Shown here piece after piece: positions 23,491 to 34,000 of a stretch of DNA of 64,000 nt. This DNA is from Hydractinia symbiolongicarpus (lineage: Eukaryota > Cnidaria > Hydrozoa > Anthoathecata > Hydractiniidae): positions 30,076,501 to 30,140,500 of the forward strand of contig NC_079879.1 in NCBI RefSeq assembly GCF_029227915.1. Direction: 5' to 3'. A program made the translations under genes and the position numbers. Position 1 is the stretch's first letter, and the number at the start of each line of letters is the position of its first letter. The notes below the pieces were generated by a model. That model made no database searches and was not told the origin of the DNA. It was given only the letters and a program-made list of their open reading frames with translations.

Positions 23491-24710
23491 TGAACGGCTA
23501 CCAAAAGAAGAGGGTGGTTAAACGCATGTCGTCTGGCCAGCACATTAGGCAAGTCACTCTCTTCCGTACATGCTTGTGTGTTTGGAACAACTATGTCTAT
23601 TGTAATTAATAACAACAGTCTTTTCCTTTTCACCGATGTATCGAAATAACCAGTATTTGTTTACCCACACAAGCCATGATCGACAAGCTAGAAAATGACA
23701 CCAGATCTTCCGTCCCACTGTGTATCAACCTGCACAACCTAAAATTAAGACCTCTTCAACCAAAAGTAGACTATCAAATCAATGGTTTTGTCTTTATGTT
23801 TCCTCTACAAAGAAAGGTTTATAACATTTAAGCTTAACCGAATTAAGTAAATAAGAATATTTTACAATCATTTACGAAATAAGATGCATTATATACCTTT
23901 TCCCCCACTTTCATCCTTTTTTGTGATAATGCTTCATCAAACGCATTACTTCTCCAACTTCTCCATTTACTCCCTGAAGATAATAAGATGTTCACGTACA
24001 GTTCTTTAATTACCTTGTACTAATTTTTGTGCGAAAATTAGTACAGAATTTTAAGTCTTAAACAGTAATGCATGATAATTAATACATGCAAAAATATCTA
24101 TAGTTGAATTCATAATTTGATTCTTTTTCCCCAAGTAAAATGGTTAAAGAAACACAAAATAATTAAAATACATAACTATGACAGATAATATTTACAAGCA
24201 CGGCATGGTTTTTGCTCTAATACAATAGACTTCATTCAAAATGACGATTCTGTCGTCTGCTTTTTCTCTGGTAGTTCTTGTACGCTTATTTGTACTATTT
24301 TGGAACATTGGTCTTTTATCATGACATTTGAAACTATTTTTTACTTTGTTTTATTCCATCTTAGCATCTTTCTCATGACTTATCGCAGCTGGTGTTAGGT
24401 TATACATCTTTGTTGTTGACGCACTGTGTGTTGCCATGTTGCTTTTTCTGTGTTACCTTCAACAGTTTAATATAACTATATCCTCTTTATTACTATTTAT
24501 TGATAGGCTTACATATAACTTAAAATTTAAGTGATGTAATTACTGCATTATATTCTACATTAACCTACTCGTGAACATGCAATAGGGCGAAACTATTAGT
24601 CATTGCTCATTGTACTAATATTGTACGTCCGTTTTCCATGCTAGGATGGGTTGGACGGGGTATATTAATGACCCTCTTCCAATCTGATCTAGACTGTATT
24701 AGATGTCTCG
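23491..24710. other. Decayed repeat sequence between retroelement relics
   Basis: Contains a stretch (about 23595-23765) similar to about 27265-27430: words AACAACAGTCTTTT, CCATGATCGAC, CATCAACC and AAAATTAAGACCT recur in the same order. No intact gene. Confidence 0.55.
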
Positions 24711-25180
24711 GGGACATTTTCATCAAACTGATATTAACCCTAAATATCAAAGTAATATTAACCCCAGTAAACATTTATAAAGACTAGAATCCTAAATTTG
24801 TATTTTTGAATCCATATCCATTAATTATTGCACAGCCAAACTTTGATAGGTCTCCTGTCTCTCCAAAGTATTCTCTTGCAAAACCAGGTGTAGTAAATGA
24901 ATCAAATAACTAGGATCCTTTGTCTCTTTTTTTGCATATAAAACAATGTCATTATATCCATGCTAATGCTGCAAACCTAGAAACTAAAAAAAGTGGTAAT
25001 TAAAAAGAAGAACTGAAAATATGTTCCCCAATGAACTGACCCAGGTATAAACAATACGTCGTGCAAAATTAAACACATCAATGTCCGCGTTGTTACGCCA
25101 AATTTCTGTAAGTATAATAGCAACCAATTTCCTCCTTCTTAGTGAATCTCTTCTAACACGTTTCATAAATGACAGACTTT
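24711..25180. mobile_element. Short copy of a dispersed repeat (internally deleted relative to 28051-31530)
   Basis: 24711-25057 matches 28051-28417 almost base for base apart from a roughly 20-bp indel. 25072-25180 matches 31374-31530 (words CACATCAATGTCCGCGTT, TTTCTGTAAGTATAATA, CAATTTCCTCCTTCTTAGTGA, CTCTTCTAACACG). The two halves are adjacent here but 3 kb apart in the other copy. Confidence 0.8.
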
Positions 25181-25204
25181 AAAAATTAAAAAATCATGTA
25201 TGGT

Positions 25205-25290
25205 GGAATTACAGTTGACTCTCCCTACTTCGAATTCCCATGGAGAAAAATTTTTGTTCGAATTACAGAGAGGTTAAAATTATAGAAAGC
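25205..25290 (+). mobile_element. Terminal-repeat-like fragment (TA-CAGTTGACTCTCC)
   Basis: TACAGTTGACTCTCCCTACT followed by a TTCGAATTCC word resembles the end motif at 5890-5910 read from the opposite strand. It is probably the end of a related pogo/Tigger-type non-autonomous element; no partner end was identified. Confidence 0.4.
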
Positions 25291-25439
25291 ATAAGCTGCT
25301 AAGGAACTTGGTTCAAACCGTTTACTAAGTTTAGTGCTTAGGTGATCTTGAATGGGAATTGTTAAGCTGTGCAATTAGTAACTAGATACAGTATCAGCTG
25401 ATACTTTACTTCTATGTACCTGCTGAGAACAAACTCTAG

Positions 25440-26174
25440 GTCTACTTCTTGCACACTGACTGTAGAAGCTACTGAAACAGCCTCTGTGTAACAATGTTGT
25501 GATAATCATTTGCAGAAGCCCCTTTAGTTAAGGACATATTTTTAAGACTTTGTATAAGTTGCAAGCTCGCTAAAAGGTCAATAGTTTTTCCTTGTAAAAT
25601 CTTTGTAACTGGCAACAATAAGTCCATTACTGACCGTGTTACAACTAGTGAAACAATAAAAATTAGTAACAAGATGCAGAAGGGAAGTAGCTTTTGTAGC
25701 AGTATCACGGTTACATTCCTTATCAAGATTCATACTCTTGTCCTCCCAAGTGTACACAATTGCAACAAATAATTCCTGAAAAACATCTAAGCCAATTATC
25801 TGTTCAACTTATCTAGTCCGCCAAACATCAATTGACTTTTTCTTTTTAGCTTCAGGACAATGTCGTAAAATATTTACCTCTAGGGGCTGTTACCTAACTT
25901 GAGACAGGTTAAAAAAAAAGGATAATTCCTTTACTCTTTCTAGGGTATTTTTAGCCTTCCTATTTATTCTTAAAATGTGAGCTGACAGTCCATTTTTATG
26001 TCCAGAAACAGACCCTGCCCCATCATACCCTTGCCCACGACATACCCTTGCCCACGACAATATCCAAAGATAAATCTTTGGAAAGACATTTTAACTGAGG
26101 CAAAATCTTTTCCTGCTAAACTTTCCTCACAATAAATATATCTTAAAAATTTCTTCCAAACCAGAGACATGCTG
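25440..26174 (-). pseudogene. hAT-family transposase relic (DUF4371 type), copy 1
   Basis: On the - strand, from 26174 downward, a frame carries KFLRYIYCEESLAGKDFA. A block reading CRGQGYDGAGSVSG then HKNGLSAHILRIN follows (about 25950-26040), then frameshifts and stops. Finally FIVSLVVTRSVMDLLLPVTK and ILQGKTIDLLASLQLIQSLK lie at about 25540-25660. These blocks match, in order, the RNase H-like hAT transposases domesticated in ZMYM1/THAP12-type proteins. A local duplication of CCCTTGCCCACGACATA near 26030-26055 breaks the frame inside the first block. Several stops show it is dead. Confidence 0.82.
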
Positions 26175-26299
26175 CCTCATCTAGAAAAAAACTCATTTTT
26201 TTCTCTTTAACAATAGCGTTAGATATTACTGAACCACAACATCATATCAAAGCATTTTAAAAAGTTTTGAGATATAAGTAGCATTCTTACTGACAGTTT

Positions 26300-26790
26300 G
26301 TAAATGTTCTTTTAATGCATCGTCTCCTTAACGAGTCTTAAGGAGTTTTTGGAGGATGTATCAGCCTTGCAAACATGATTTAAATTCATCTCGTCTAATG
26401 TGTTTACAATAACTACATAAAGGTTATTAAATCCTCCATGCCTTCAAAATTTTAACCTACCTTGTTGCGCAAACATATATTACGTTCTAGAATCAACCAC
26501 CTAGTTTCAGAGTAGTTAAAAAAAAATTTAGATATCTCTAATTTGGCTTTATAATTTATGCCACAGGATTTACAGATTGCTAGATTTAATCGATGGTTAT
26601 AGCAATGTGTGTGCAAGGCTTTTTTATGCACAGGAGTCTTGCTGCTAAACTATTTGTTAAACCTGCCACTGATCCTTCACCATCATAACTTTGACTTCTA
26701 CAATCCATGATATCCAGCCTAAGATCTTCCGTAAAAAACTTTGGGTCTATTTTACATAAACCATCACATGACAAATCTCTTTTACAATGA
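26300..26790 (-). pseudogene. hAT-family transposase relic (DUF4371 type), copy 2
   Basis: The - strand has LRLDIMDCRSQSYDGEGSVA then GLTNSLAARLL at about 26640-26735. After a one-base frame change come LHTHCYNHRLNLAICKSCG and a decayed KLEISKFFFNYSETR down to about 26505. The CRxQxYDGxGSVAG and THCYNHRLNLA blocks are hallmarks of the same family as copy 1, but the sequence is clearly a separate insertion. Confidence 0.82.
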
Positions 26791-27057
26791 ACTAGTGGAA
26801 AAAAATTCTACTCCAACCAGTATTTGTCAACAGACCTTACACAAAAAGAAATCAATTGTCCATACATTCATAATCCTAGAATTTAGAAAATATATGTATT
26901 ATTTTTTGCACTGCTTTCCAGTTTCTTTAAAAATCGGAGTTTGTACTTTTTCCCCCTTTCAGTCATTTATTGTCTTAGCAGCTATTTAAGTGTTGTTAAA
27001 TTCAAATACCAGAAAGAGAAACGAATTAAAACAGGTAAACTATCCAGTTATCAAAGA

Positions 27058-27321
27058 GTTTTGAATTTAGTGTCTCTTCGGCAAAACACCTCTCTTATCA
27101 TAGCGAATTAATCCATTCTTGGTACAATACTTTGTATTGTAATTTATAACAACAGTCTTTTTCGTTTCACTAATGATTCCAAATACTCAGTTTTGAATTT
27201 AGTGTCTCTTCGGCAAAACACCTCTCTTATCATAGCGAATTAATCCATTCTTGGTACAATACTTTGTATTGTAATTTATAACAACAGTCTTTTTCGTTTC
27301 ACTAATGATTCCAAATACTCA
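27058..27321. repeat. 132-bp tandem duplication
   Basis: The block 27058-27189 (from GTTTTGAATTTAGTGTC to CCAAATACTCA) is repeated at 27190-27321 with no difference I could see. The identity implies a recent event inside old, decayed sequence. Confidence 0.92.
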
Positions 27322-29924
27322 GTTTTTGTTTTCCCACACAAAACCATGATCGACGGGTTAGGAAACGAAACTGGCCTTCCGCCCTATAGCCCATCAACCA
27401 GCAAAATCTAAAATTAAGACCTTGCACCAAAACAATATTTTTTATTGTACTCCACATAAGAAATTTGTTTTTTAAGTAGGCTATTTAAAACGATGGTTTC
27501 GTCTTTATTTTTCTTTACAAACAAAGATTTATAATATTTTAACTTCAGAATATAATACAATCATTTACAAAATAATATGCATTATATACCTTTACCTCCT
27601 AATTTTATCCGTTTTTGGGACGGCGCTTCATTGAAAGCATCACTTGTCCAACATCTCTATTTACTCCCTAAAGACAATAAGACATGCAAACACAGTTCAT
27701 ACTCTTTAATTAACAGAAATATAGAAAAAAAATTTAATTCAATAACACAAATATTGTCACATCATTCACTTCATCAACCACATCTCCTCCAACATCTCCA
27801 CTTGCTCCCTGAAGACAAAAAGACATGCATGCAAAGCTCATACTTTAACAGAAAGCCAGAGAACACAAATTGTGATAATTCAATTTAAATAAAAGGCTTG
27901 CAATGTTAGTGTAAAATTGTATATACTCGTTGCACATTGTTCATACTGGCACAATATCCTATAAATAGAAAATATGTTTTAAATTACGTTAGTTTATTTT
28001 TTAATATCAGGGTTGTACACTTGTCCAATAGCGAGGGTGAATTGATTCTTGGGGAAATTTTCATCAAACTGATATTAACCCTAAGTATCAAAGTAATATT
28101 AACCCCAGTAAACATTTATAAAGACTAGAATCCTAAATTTGTCTTTGTGAATCCATACCTTTAAACATGTTTCCACAACAGAAATTATTGCACAGCCACA
28201 CTTTGATAGGTCTCCTGTCTCTCCAAAGTATTCTCTTGCAAAACCAGGTGTAGTAAATGAATCAAATAACTAGGATCCTTTGTCTCTTTTTTTGCATCTA
28301 AAACAATGTCATTATATCCATGCTAATGCTGCAAACCTAGAAACTAAAAAAAGTGGTAATTAAAAAGAAGAACTGAAAATATATTCCCCAATGAACTGAC
28401 CCAGGTATGAACAATACTTGGGGAAAAGTGCAAAGTAATGTATTTTATAGTGTAAAGGGTAATTTAAATGCACATGTCATCATACAGATCATAAAAAATG
28501 TCTGTACTTGTGCATGACAAACATGAACTAAAAAATATTGTATTGATTTTAAAGTAAACAGATAAATAGAACATTATCCAGAACCTGATACTTATCTAGA
28601 AACTATCGATCGTGAAATGGGTGAAGATGGTGAGTTCCCTATTGCATTTAGCACAGTAGCTTTTATGACAATGATTACAAGTGACGCAAGATCTGTTTTA
28701 TAGACAATTATAGAACAAACTATCCAGAACTTGAAACATGTCATATCTTTCATGAATCTCAAATACTTTTAATTAGTTTTAATGGTATATTTAGTTTTTA
28801 TAATTAATTCTAAAATATGGTTCCATAGCGTAATTTGGGGGCAGGTTGGGGACTTATTAAGAAAACATACTTAAAAAAAAATAAAACACAATGATTATAC
28901 GGAAAAAAATACAGGGTTAAACACTGATTAAAAACTTTTAACTAATAGAAAAATTACAGAAAAAAATGCAACAGACTTATCTTATGCATGCCAGGTAAGA
29001 CGAGTCACTATAAAAATCAAGTAACAGAAACTAAGTGTTAAGAATTCGATAATTCATACGAAACAACTGAAAAAAATAATCTTCACAAAAAGAAACAGTT
29101 TATTAACTTTATCAAGATTTATGAAACAGCTGTAAATTTTTGAGCCACGGAATCTGCTACAAACAATCTACAGAGTGGAATGTTTTTTTAATGGAAACAA
29201 TTTTTGAACTTTATCAAGATTTATAAAACACCTTCAAATTTTCGGCATAAAGAGACAGTCTTTGGCATTTTAATATTAGCACATATAATTAAAACGCTGT
29301 GTGAGTTTGCACTTCCTTATATTATAATAACACTTCTTTGTATATAAAAAAACATATCAGAAACCGAAAAAGAAACTGAGCTTCTAAGATGAGTTTCTTT
29401 TAACAATATTTTTTGAAACATATAAGAAACATTTCAGGCTGAAAATACAAAAATTTAAGAAACATTGAGGCTACACGCAAATTTTGTGTTTCTTATTTAA
29501 AAAAAATTAGTGCAACTATTATTGAGGCACTTTTTGTCATATTAGTATAAGCACATATAATTTAGGCAAAATAAAAGCTAAGGTAAAAAGTAGGCATATA
29601 ATATAAAGTCTTCTTGAGAACACATTTTTTAGAGGAGCAAAACCTCTAGACTTTAAATCTAAAACTTAACTAGTCGAGTTTATTATTGTGCTTGCACTTT
29701 GTAATTTTTCTTATTTTTCTTATGATCTACATTAATATTTTATAATTGGAATTTTTCAGAGTCTTCTTTGTACCACTTTTTATAGTAGTTGTTGTTTTTA
29801 ATCATGGTAGTCCGAGACTTAGAGAATTTATCCTGCGCATACCATTTATCATATCATTTGCTCTGTTTTTTAAAAGCTCAGTTACGTCAAAGTCACCATA
29901 AAATATTTCTGGTAATCATAAAAA

Positions 29925-30005
29925 AAACCTGCCACTGAACCTGCACCATCATCACTTTGACCTCTACAATCCATAATATTCAGCCTACGATTTTCCTTTT
30001 GAAAA
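29925..30005 (-). pseudogene. hAT transposase fragment, copy 3
   Basis: A short - strand block reads LNIMDCRGQSDDGAGSVAG, the same motif as in copies 1 and 2. Nothing recognisable continues on either side. Confidence 0.75.
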
Positions 30006-30328
30006 TGACAATCAGTAAAGTACAGAGGTTACAATCCTTCCAAAGAGATCAAAGTTATGACCGTTGTTAAAAAATATTATACCAGATAGCGTATTGAGAG
30101 GTACTGGAATAGTCTAAAACTCTCCTTTTCCATAAACATATCACCTTCTTTTTCAACATCTTTATCATTAATACCCTTTTCAATTGTTATAAATTGTCCT
30201 CAAGTAATGCTCCTGGTAGTATTCACACAAATCAAGTTTGGTAAAAAACCACTTTTGACTCTCAAAATTTATATAATATGGCCATGGGTCCATAAAATAA
30301 CAATGATCTGACAGCTATCTGTTCAACA

Positions 30329-30640
30329 TTAATGAGTCGTTATTCTTTTGAAGAAACCTAATTTGGCATTGATATCATTAAGAAATAAATGATTGATGGA
30401 ATATGGGCATTTAATTTCCAAGCAGGCAGGTTTACAACAGGAACAGTTTACAATTCGATCAGGACTACTACCAAGGTAAGGAACACCTTCATCCAAATAT
30501 AACCCACATTCATGCATTTGTAAATTTATATGTTTTTTTTCGTTGTTTCAAAAAAACTATGTGCACTATTCTCCTCCATAACTCGTCCATATTTCAATTT
30601 TTCAATGTTTACAAATAACATACCAGATAGATATTTGATG
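30329..30640 (-). pseudogene. YqaJ-type recombinase/exonuclease domain relic
   Basis: The - strand reads YGRVMEENSAHSFFETTKK, then (after a frame change in an A-run near 30540) ECGLYLDEGVPYLGSSPDR followed by CLEIKCPYS. The PWLGxSPDG-like block and the LEIKCPYS block carry the Asp and Glu-x-Lys of lambda-exonuclease/YqaJ nucleases. Such domains occur in many cnidarian transposable elements. The frameshift and an in-frame stop indicate a pseudogene. The - strand frame at 30742-30933 may be a further piece of the same protein, but I do not recognise it. Confidence 0.78.
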
Positions 30641-31530
30641 TAACTGCCACATATCAACATTATTGCCTTTTTCAGATTTAAACATTTTTGTATGTACATC
30701 GTGACAGTTTAAACAGTTACAACGCCTTTTCAAAAGTCAAATCAAGCTTTATGAACTTTGTCAATGATTAAAGATTCAATTTTCTTTATATTATCTGGTG
30801 TCATGTGGGAGAGGTTTTTGCTGAATTCTGCAATACTACCTGACATTAATATGATATCATTAATACTCATTTGGTCATGTGATTTGGAAATATTTGCTGT
30901 AATCACCTCTTTTATAAAGTCGACTTTTGGCATTGGAACTGCTGTTTGGATAATATTCTCTGGTTCTATCTTTCTAAGAGCTTCAGCTATGACAGACAGG
31001 GTTAAACACCTTTAAGGTGTTTGAACGAATTCCTCGTTTCCTTATAACAACACGAAGGTTTTTATTTTCATAATATATTACCATTTTTTTTTTCATATTA
31101 TATTACCATTATGAGTTGTGTTAACTATACCTTCAGGTTCTTTCTTATAAAATCTGTCTGAAGGTCATACCTACTCTTGCTCCTTTCCACGAAACTTTAA
31201 ATGTGATGTGATCCTAAAAGTTGTAAAAGCAGGATAAAAACATCGTAAACTTTCTGATCGTCAATTTTCTTCGCCAATTCAAAGGTTTTCTGCACGTCTA
31301 AATATTGAGGTACCTCTCAACGTCCGTGTGATAAAAATGTCGAGAGGACCACAAATTAGGTTCTTTGCCGGAAACACATCAATGTCCGCGTTCTTTGACT
31401 CGCGAAAGATACAATCCGTAACGTCAAATTTCTGTAAGTATAATATCAACCAAACCACTTCCCAACAATTTCCTCCTTCTTAGTGAGTCTCTTCTAACAC
31501 GCTTTCATAGAAGACAGACTTTAATTCTTT

Positions 31531-33709
31531 TGACACTTCTTACTTTCTTCGTCGTCTAAAGCAAAGCAAGTAGAGTAAAATTTTAACATCTCTGTGGCAT
31601 CTCAATCCCTCCCTATATAACTATTTATGATACCTTCTTCTTCTTTTTCCTTTTCCTGCAATTCTTTTGACCCACAATAATCTGTTCCTCTTTCTTTCTC
31701 TCCTCTTCTTCCCTTCGGTTTGTGTTCATTTTCCTTCCGTCCCTGTTTCTTGCGCTCTATCTCTTCCAAAAAAGCCTTTAGCGTAATCACATGAGTGTTT
31801 TTATAAGTCTTATTTTTTTAGATTTAAAATTTTAGCACATCATAGCACATCTTTCTTTTTGTCTATCAGTATTAAATCTTAAACTTCAGACCTCGTCTGG
31901 GGATTATTAAATACAAGAGAATGGCTAGGCTTTAGAATAACCCTCAAAATAACCTTAAAAACTGCTGGTTTGGTGGCCCATACAATGACGTAGTATACTC
32001 ATTTTTCATTTTTATATGAAGGACGTAAGATACCAGGCACAAAGCCATTGAGATGTTATAACTGTTAACTTAGGAAAATTGTAAAGTTTCATCCATAATA
32101 ATAAACAAGTTTATCCCCCTCCAATACTTCAGACAACCTTCCACTACTGATATTTGTAACTGAATTGTCAGTAACATCGTTATGAAAACAAAATAATAAC
32201 AAAAATAACTGTTGAGTCGACAAAAATTGTAGGGACACCACACTATGCCGTAATTAGACGTGTCATATAACCCCACCCATCTAAATGTAGAGTGAAAACA
32301 CACAAGCGAATCCAACCCTTGTTGTAATCAATGTGGACTTTCAGCAAAATTTTTGTCGTTTTTTTGTAAGTTTTCAGTTGACGAGAACGGGTCCAGTATT
32401 TTGTTTAACATTTGTAAATGATGAATTCGATCTTCAAAGTTTTTGTTGACTGACTAAACTTATTCGATGAAATGTTATTTTTATTTGTTGATTCATTATT
32501 CAATCATTCCGTTAACTCAATCGATAACTTGAAATTTTCCTTTGATTAATTCGCCCCTTCACTTGATAAATTCGCCCTTTAATTGATTAACTGATTCGAC
32601 GACTTAAAAAAACGATTTATTCTTCGTCTTACCGACTTGAAAAATTGAATTATTTTGAAACTGGTTTAACTTTACAGGCGGTCTTCATTTTATTTAGAAC
32701 TGCAGGTGTAGGTAGATTTCAAAGGAACCTTTCAAACAGTGGTATTTTCTGGAAAAAACACTTCGTTTTTACCCTAGTGCCATAAAAAAGATTTACTTTT
32801 TCGTATTGGATATTTAGTATTTATTGAAGACGAGCTGACTGCATATGCATGTTTAGCGTCCTATGTTAAATTTATTCATAGATCGATTATGAAATTTTTA
32901 TTCAATCTTTCAAACAATCCATCTTGTAAGATTTACAAAACGGTTTTTACTTTTGGGTAGCTCTCATGATAACAGTCAGTTATACACACAGGTCTTCTCG
33001 CTGGTATAAACACACTCACAAAATATGCTATCTGTATCATCGTGTGATGAGAATTTTTGCTGAAAAGATAAATAAGTTCTTATAATAAACGTTAAATATG
33101 CGATTGGAGAAAATACTTCAACTGATTTTATATTTGCGTTTTGACATTGACGGTAAAACATTTTTTGCTATATTACACTTAGTAAATATTTCACAATAGG
33201 GTTAATTATATATCGTTATATATTTAGAAGAAACTTTATTTTATTGATTGAAATATTAATTGTATTTTTTGGAAAGATAATATCAAGGTTGCTACAATTG
33301 GAAAATTAAACTACCGTCTATTACATTTTTAAAACTTTTTTTCTTGTTAATGAAATACGAATTTTTTCATATAATATCTAAATTAATAACAGTATGGTCA
33401 TTTTTGGTAGTGCAGCATCAGCCAAATAAAAATTATTTTTATTTATTTAAAGCTATACGGTCCTTCCTAAAAACAAGACATTTTTTCCAGGGTTTTTTTT
33501 TTCTTTGTAATTTGAACGTTTACTGAATCAAAATGACTAATTCCATTTTATGATATTAAATTACCTCTTTTGTTGCGCTTAGAAAAACAGTAGCGGAAGA
33601 AATTTTTTTCAAATTAACTAATTTTGGACAGCATTGGCCAAAGCTTGTTTCCCCATAAAATATTTAATTCAAAATTTTATTTAAAAGGCGACAACTTTGC
33701 TTGCTGAAA
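31531..33709. other. No gene recognised
   Basis: AT-rich sequence with a pyrimidine-rich tract at about 31610-31760, which gives a Lys/Glu-rich frame on the - strand of doubtful meaning. A - strand frame at 32070-32315 only faintly recalls a DDE transposase and is not called. Confidence 0.5.
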
Positions 33710-33857
33710 TCTATATTATAATACCTGTATACGTCTGTCTGTCTGTCTGTCTGTCACGCAAAATGGCAGCTTAGCTGCGCAATAGCGAAAAGCACGCAAT
33801 GTGGTATAAAAAGGACGGGCGAACCCGTGGATTTTCCACGGGCTAACTAGCGACTAG
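33710..33857 (+). mobile_element. Miniature non-autonomous Helitron-like element, copy A (148 bp)
   Basis: Begins TCTATATTATAATACC with an A before it and ends CGACTAG with a T after it. Near the 3' end is a stem CCCGTGG-ATTTT-CCACGGG (33824-33842), 11 bases before the terminal CTAG. A 5' TC, a 3' hairpin followed by CTRR, and insertion between A and T without target duplication are the Helitron hallmarks. The same structure recurs at 51551-51692. A (GTCT)n run follows the 5' end. Confidence 0.82.
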
Positions 33858-34000
33858 TTTCTTTTAAATTCGCCAAAACTTTCCCAAATTAAAGGCCAAT
33901 GGTTATCTCGTAAAATTTCTTAGGCATATCAAATTTAAGTCAGATTTTTTTTTAAATTATCTTTTGTTAGTAATCCAATATTTTGGTTTGATATTATATT

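Larger units (their letters stand above)
28051..31530. mobile_element. Long copy of a dispersed repeat carrying transposase and YqaJ relics
   Basis: Its left 367 bp and right about 157 bp are the same as the two halves of 24711-25180. The 2.96-kb interior holds a hAT fragment (about 29925-30005) and a YqaJ-type exonuclease fragment (about 30329-30640), both on the - strand. Ends were defined by this comparison, not by terminal repeats, so the true element may be larger. Confidence 0.6.

Noticed and set aside
28560-28640. Short frame reading PEPDTYLETIDREMGEDG as an exon
   Set aside because: Lies inside the dispersed repeat 28051-31530, is short, and is unlike any family I know.
32070-32315. 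- strand frame as a Harbinger/IS5-type transposase remnant
   Set aside because: Only faint similarity in scattered frames (a possible GDK block), with no motif strong enough to support a call.
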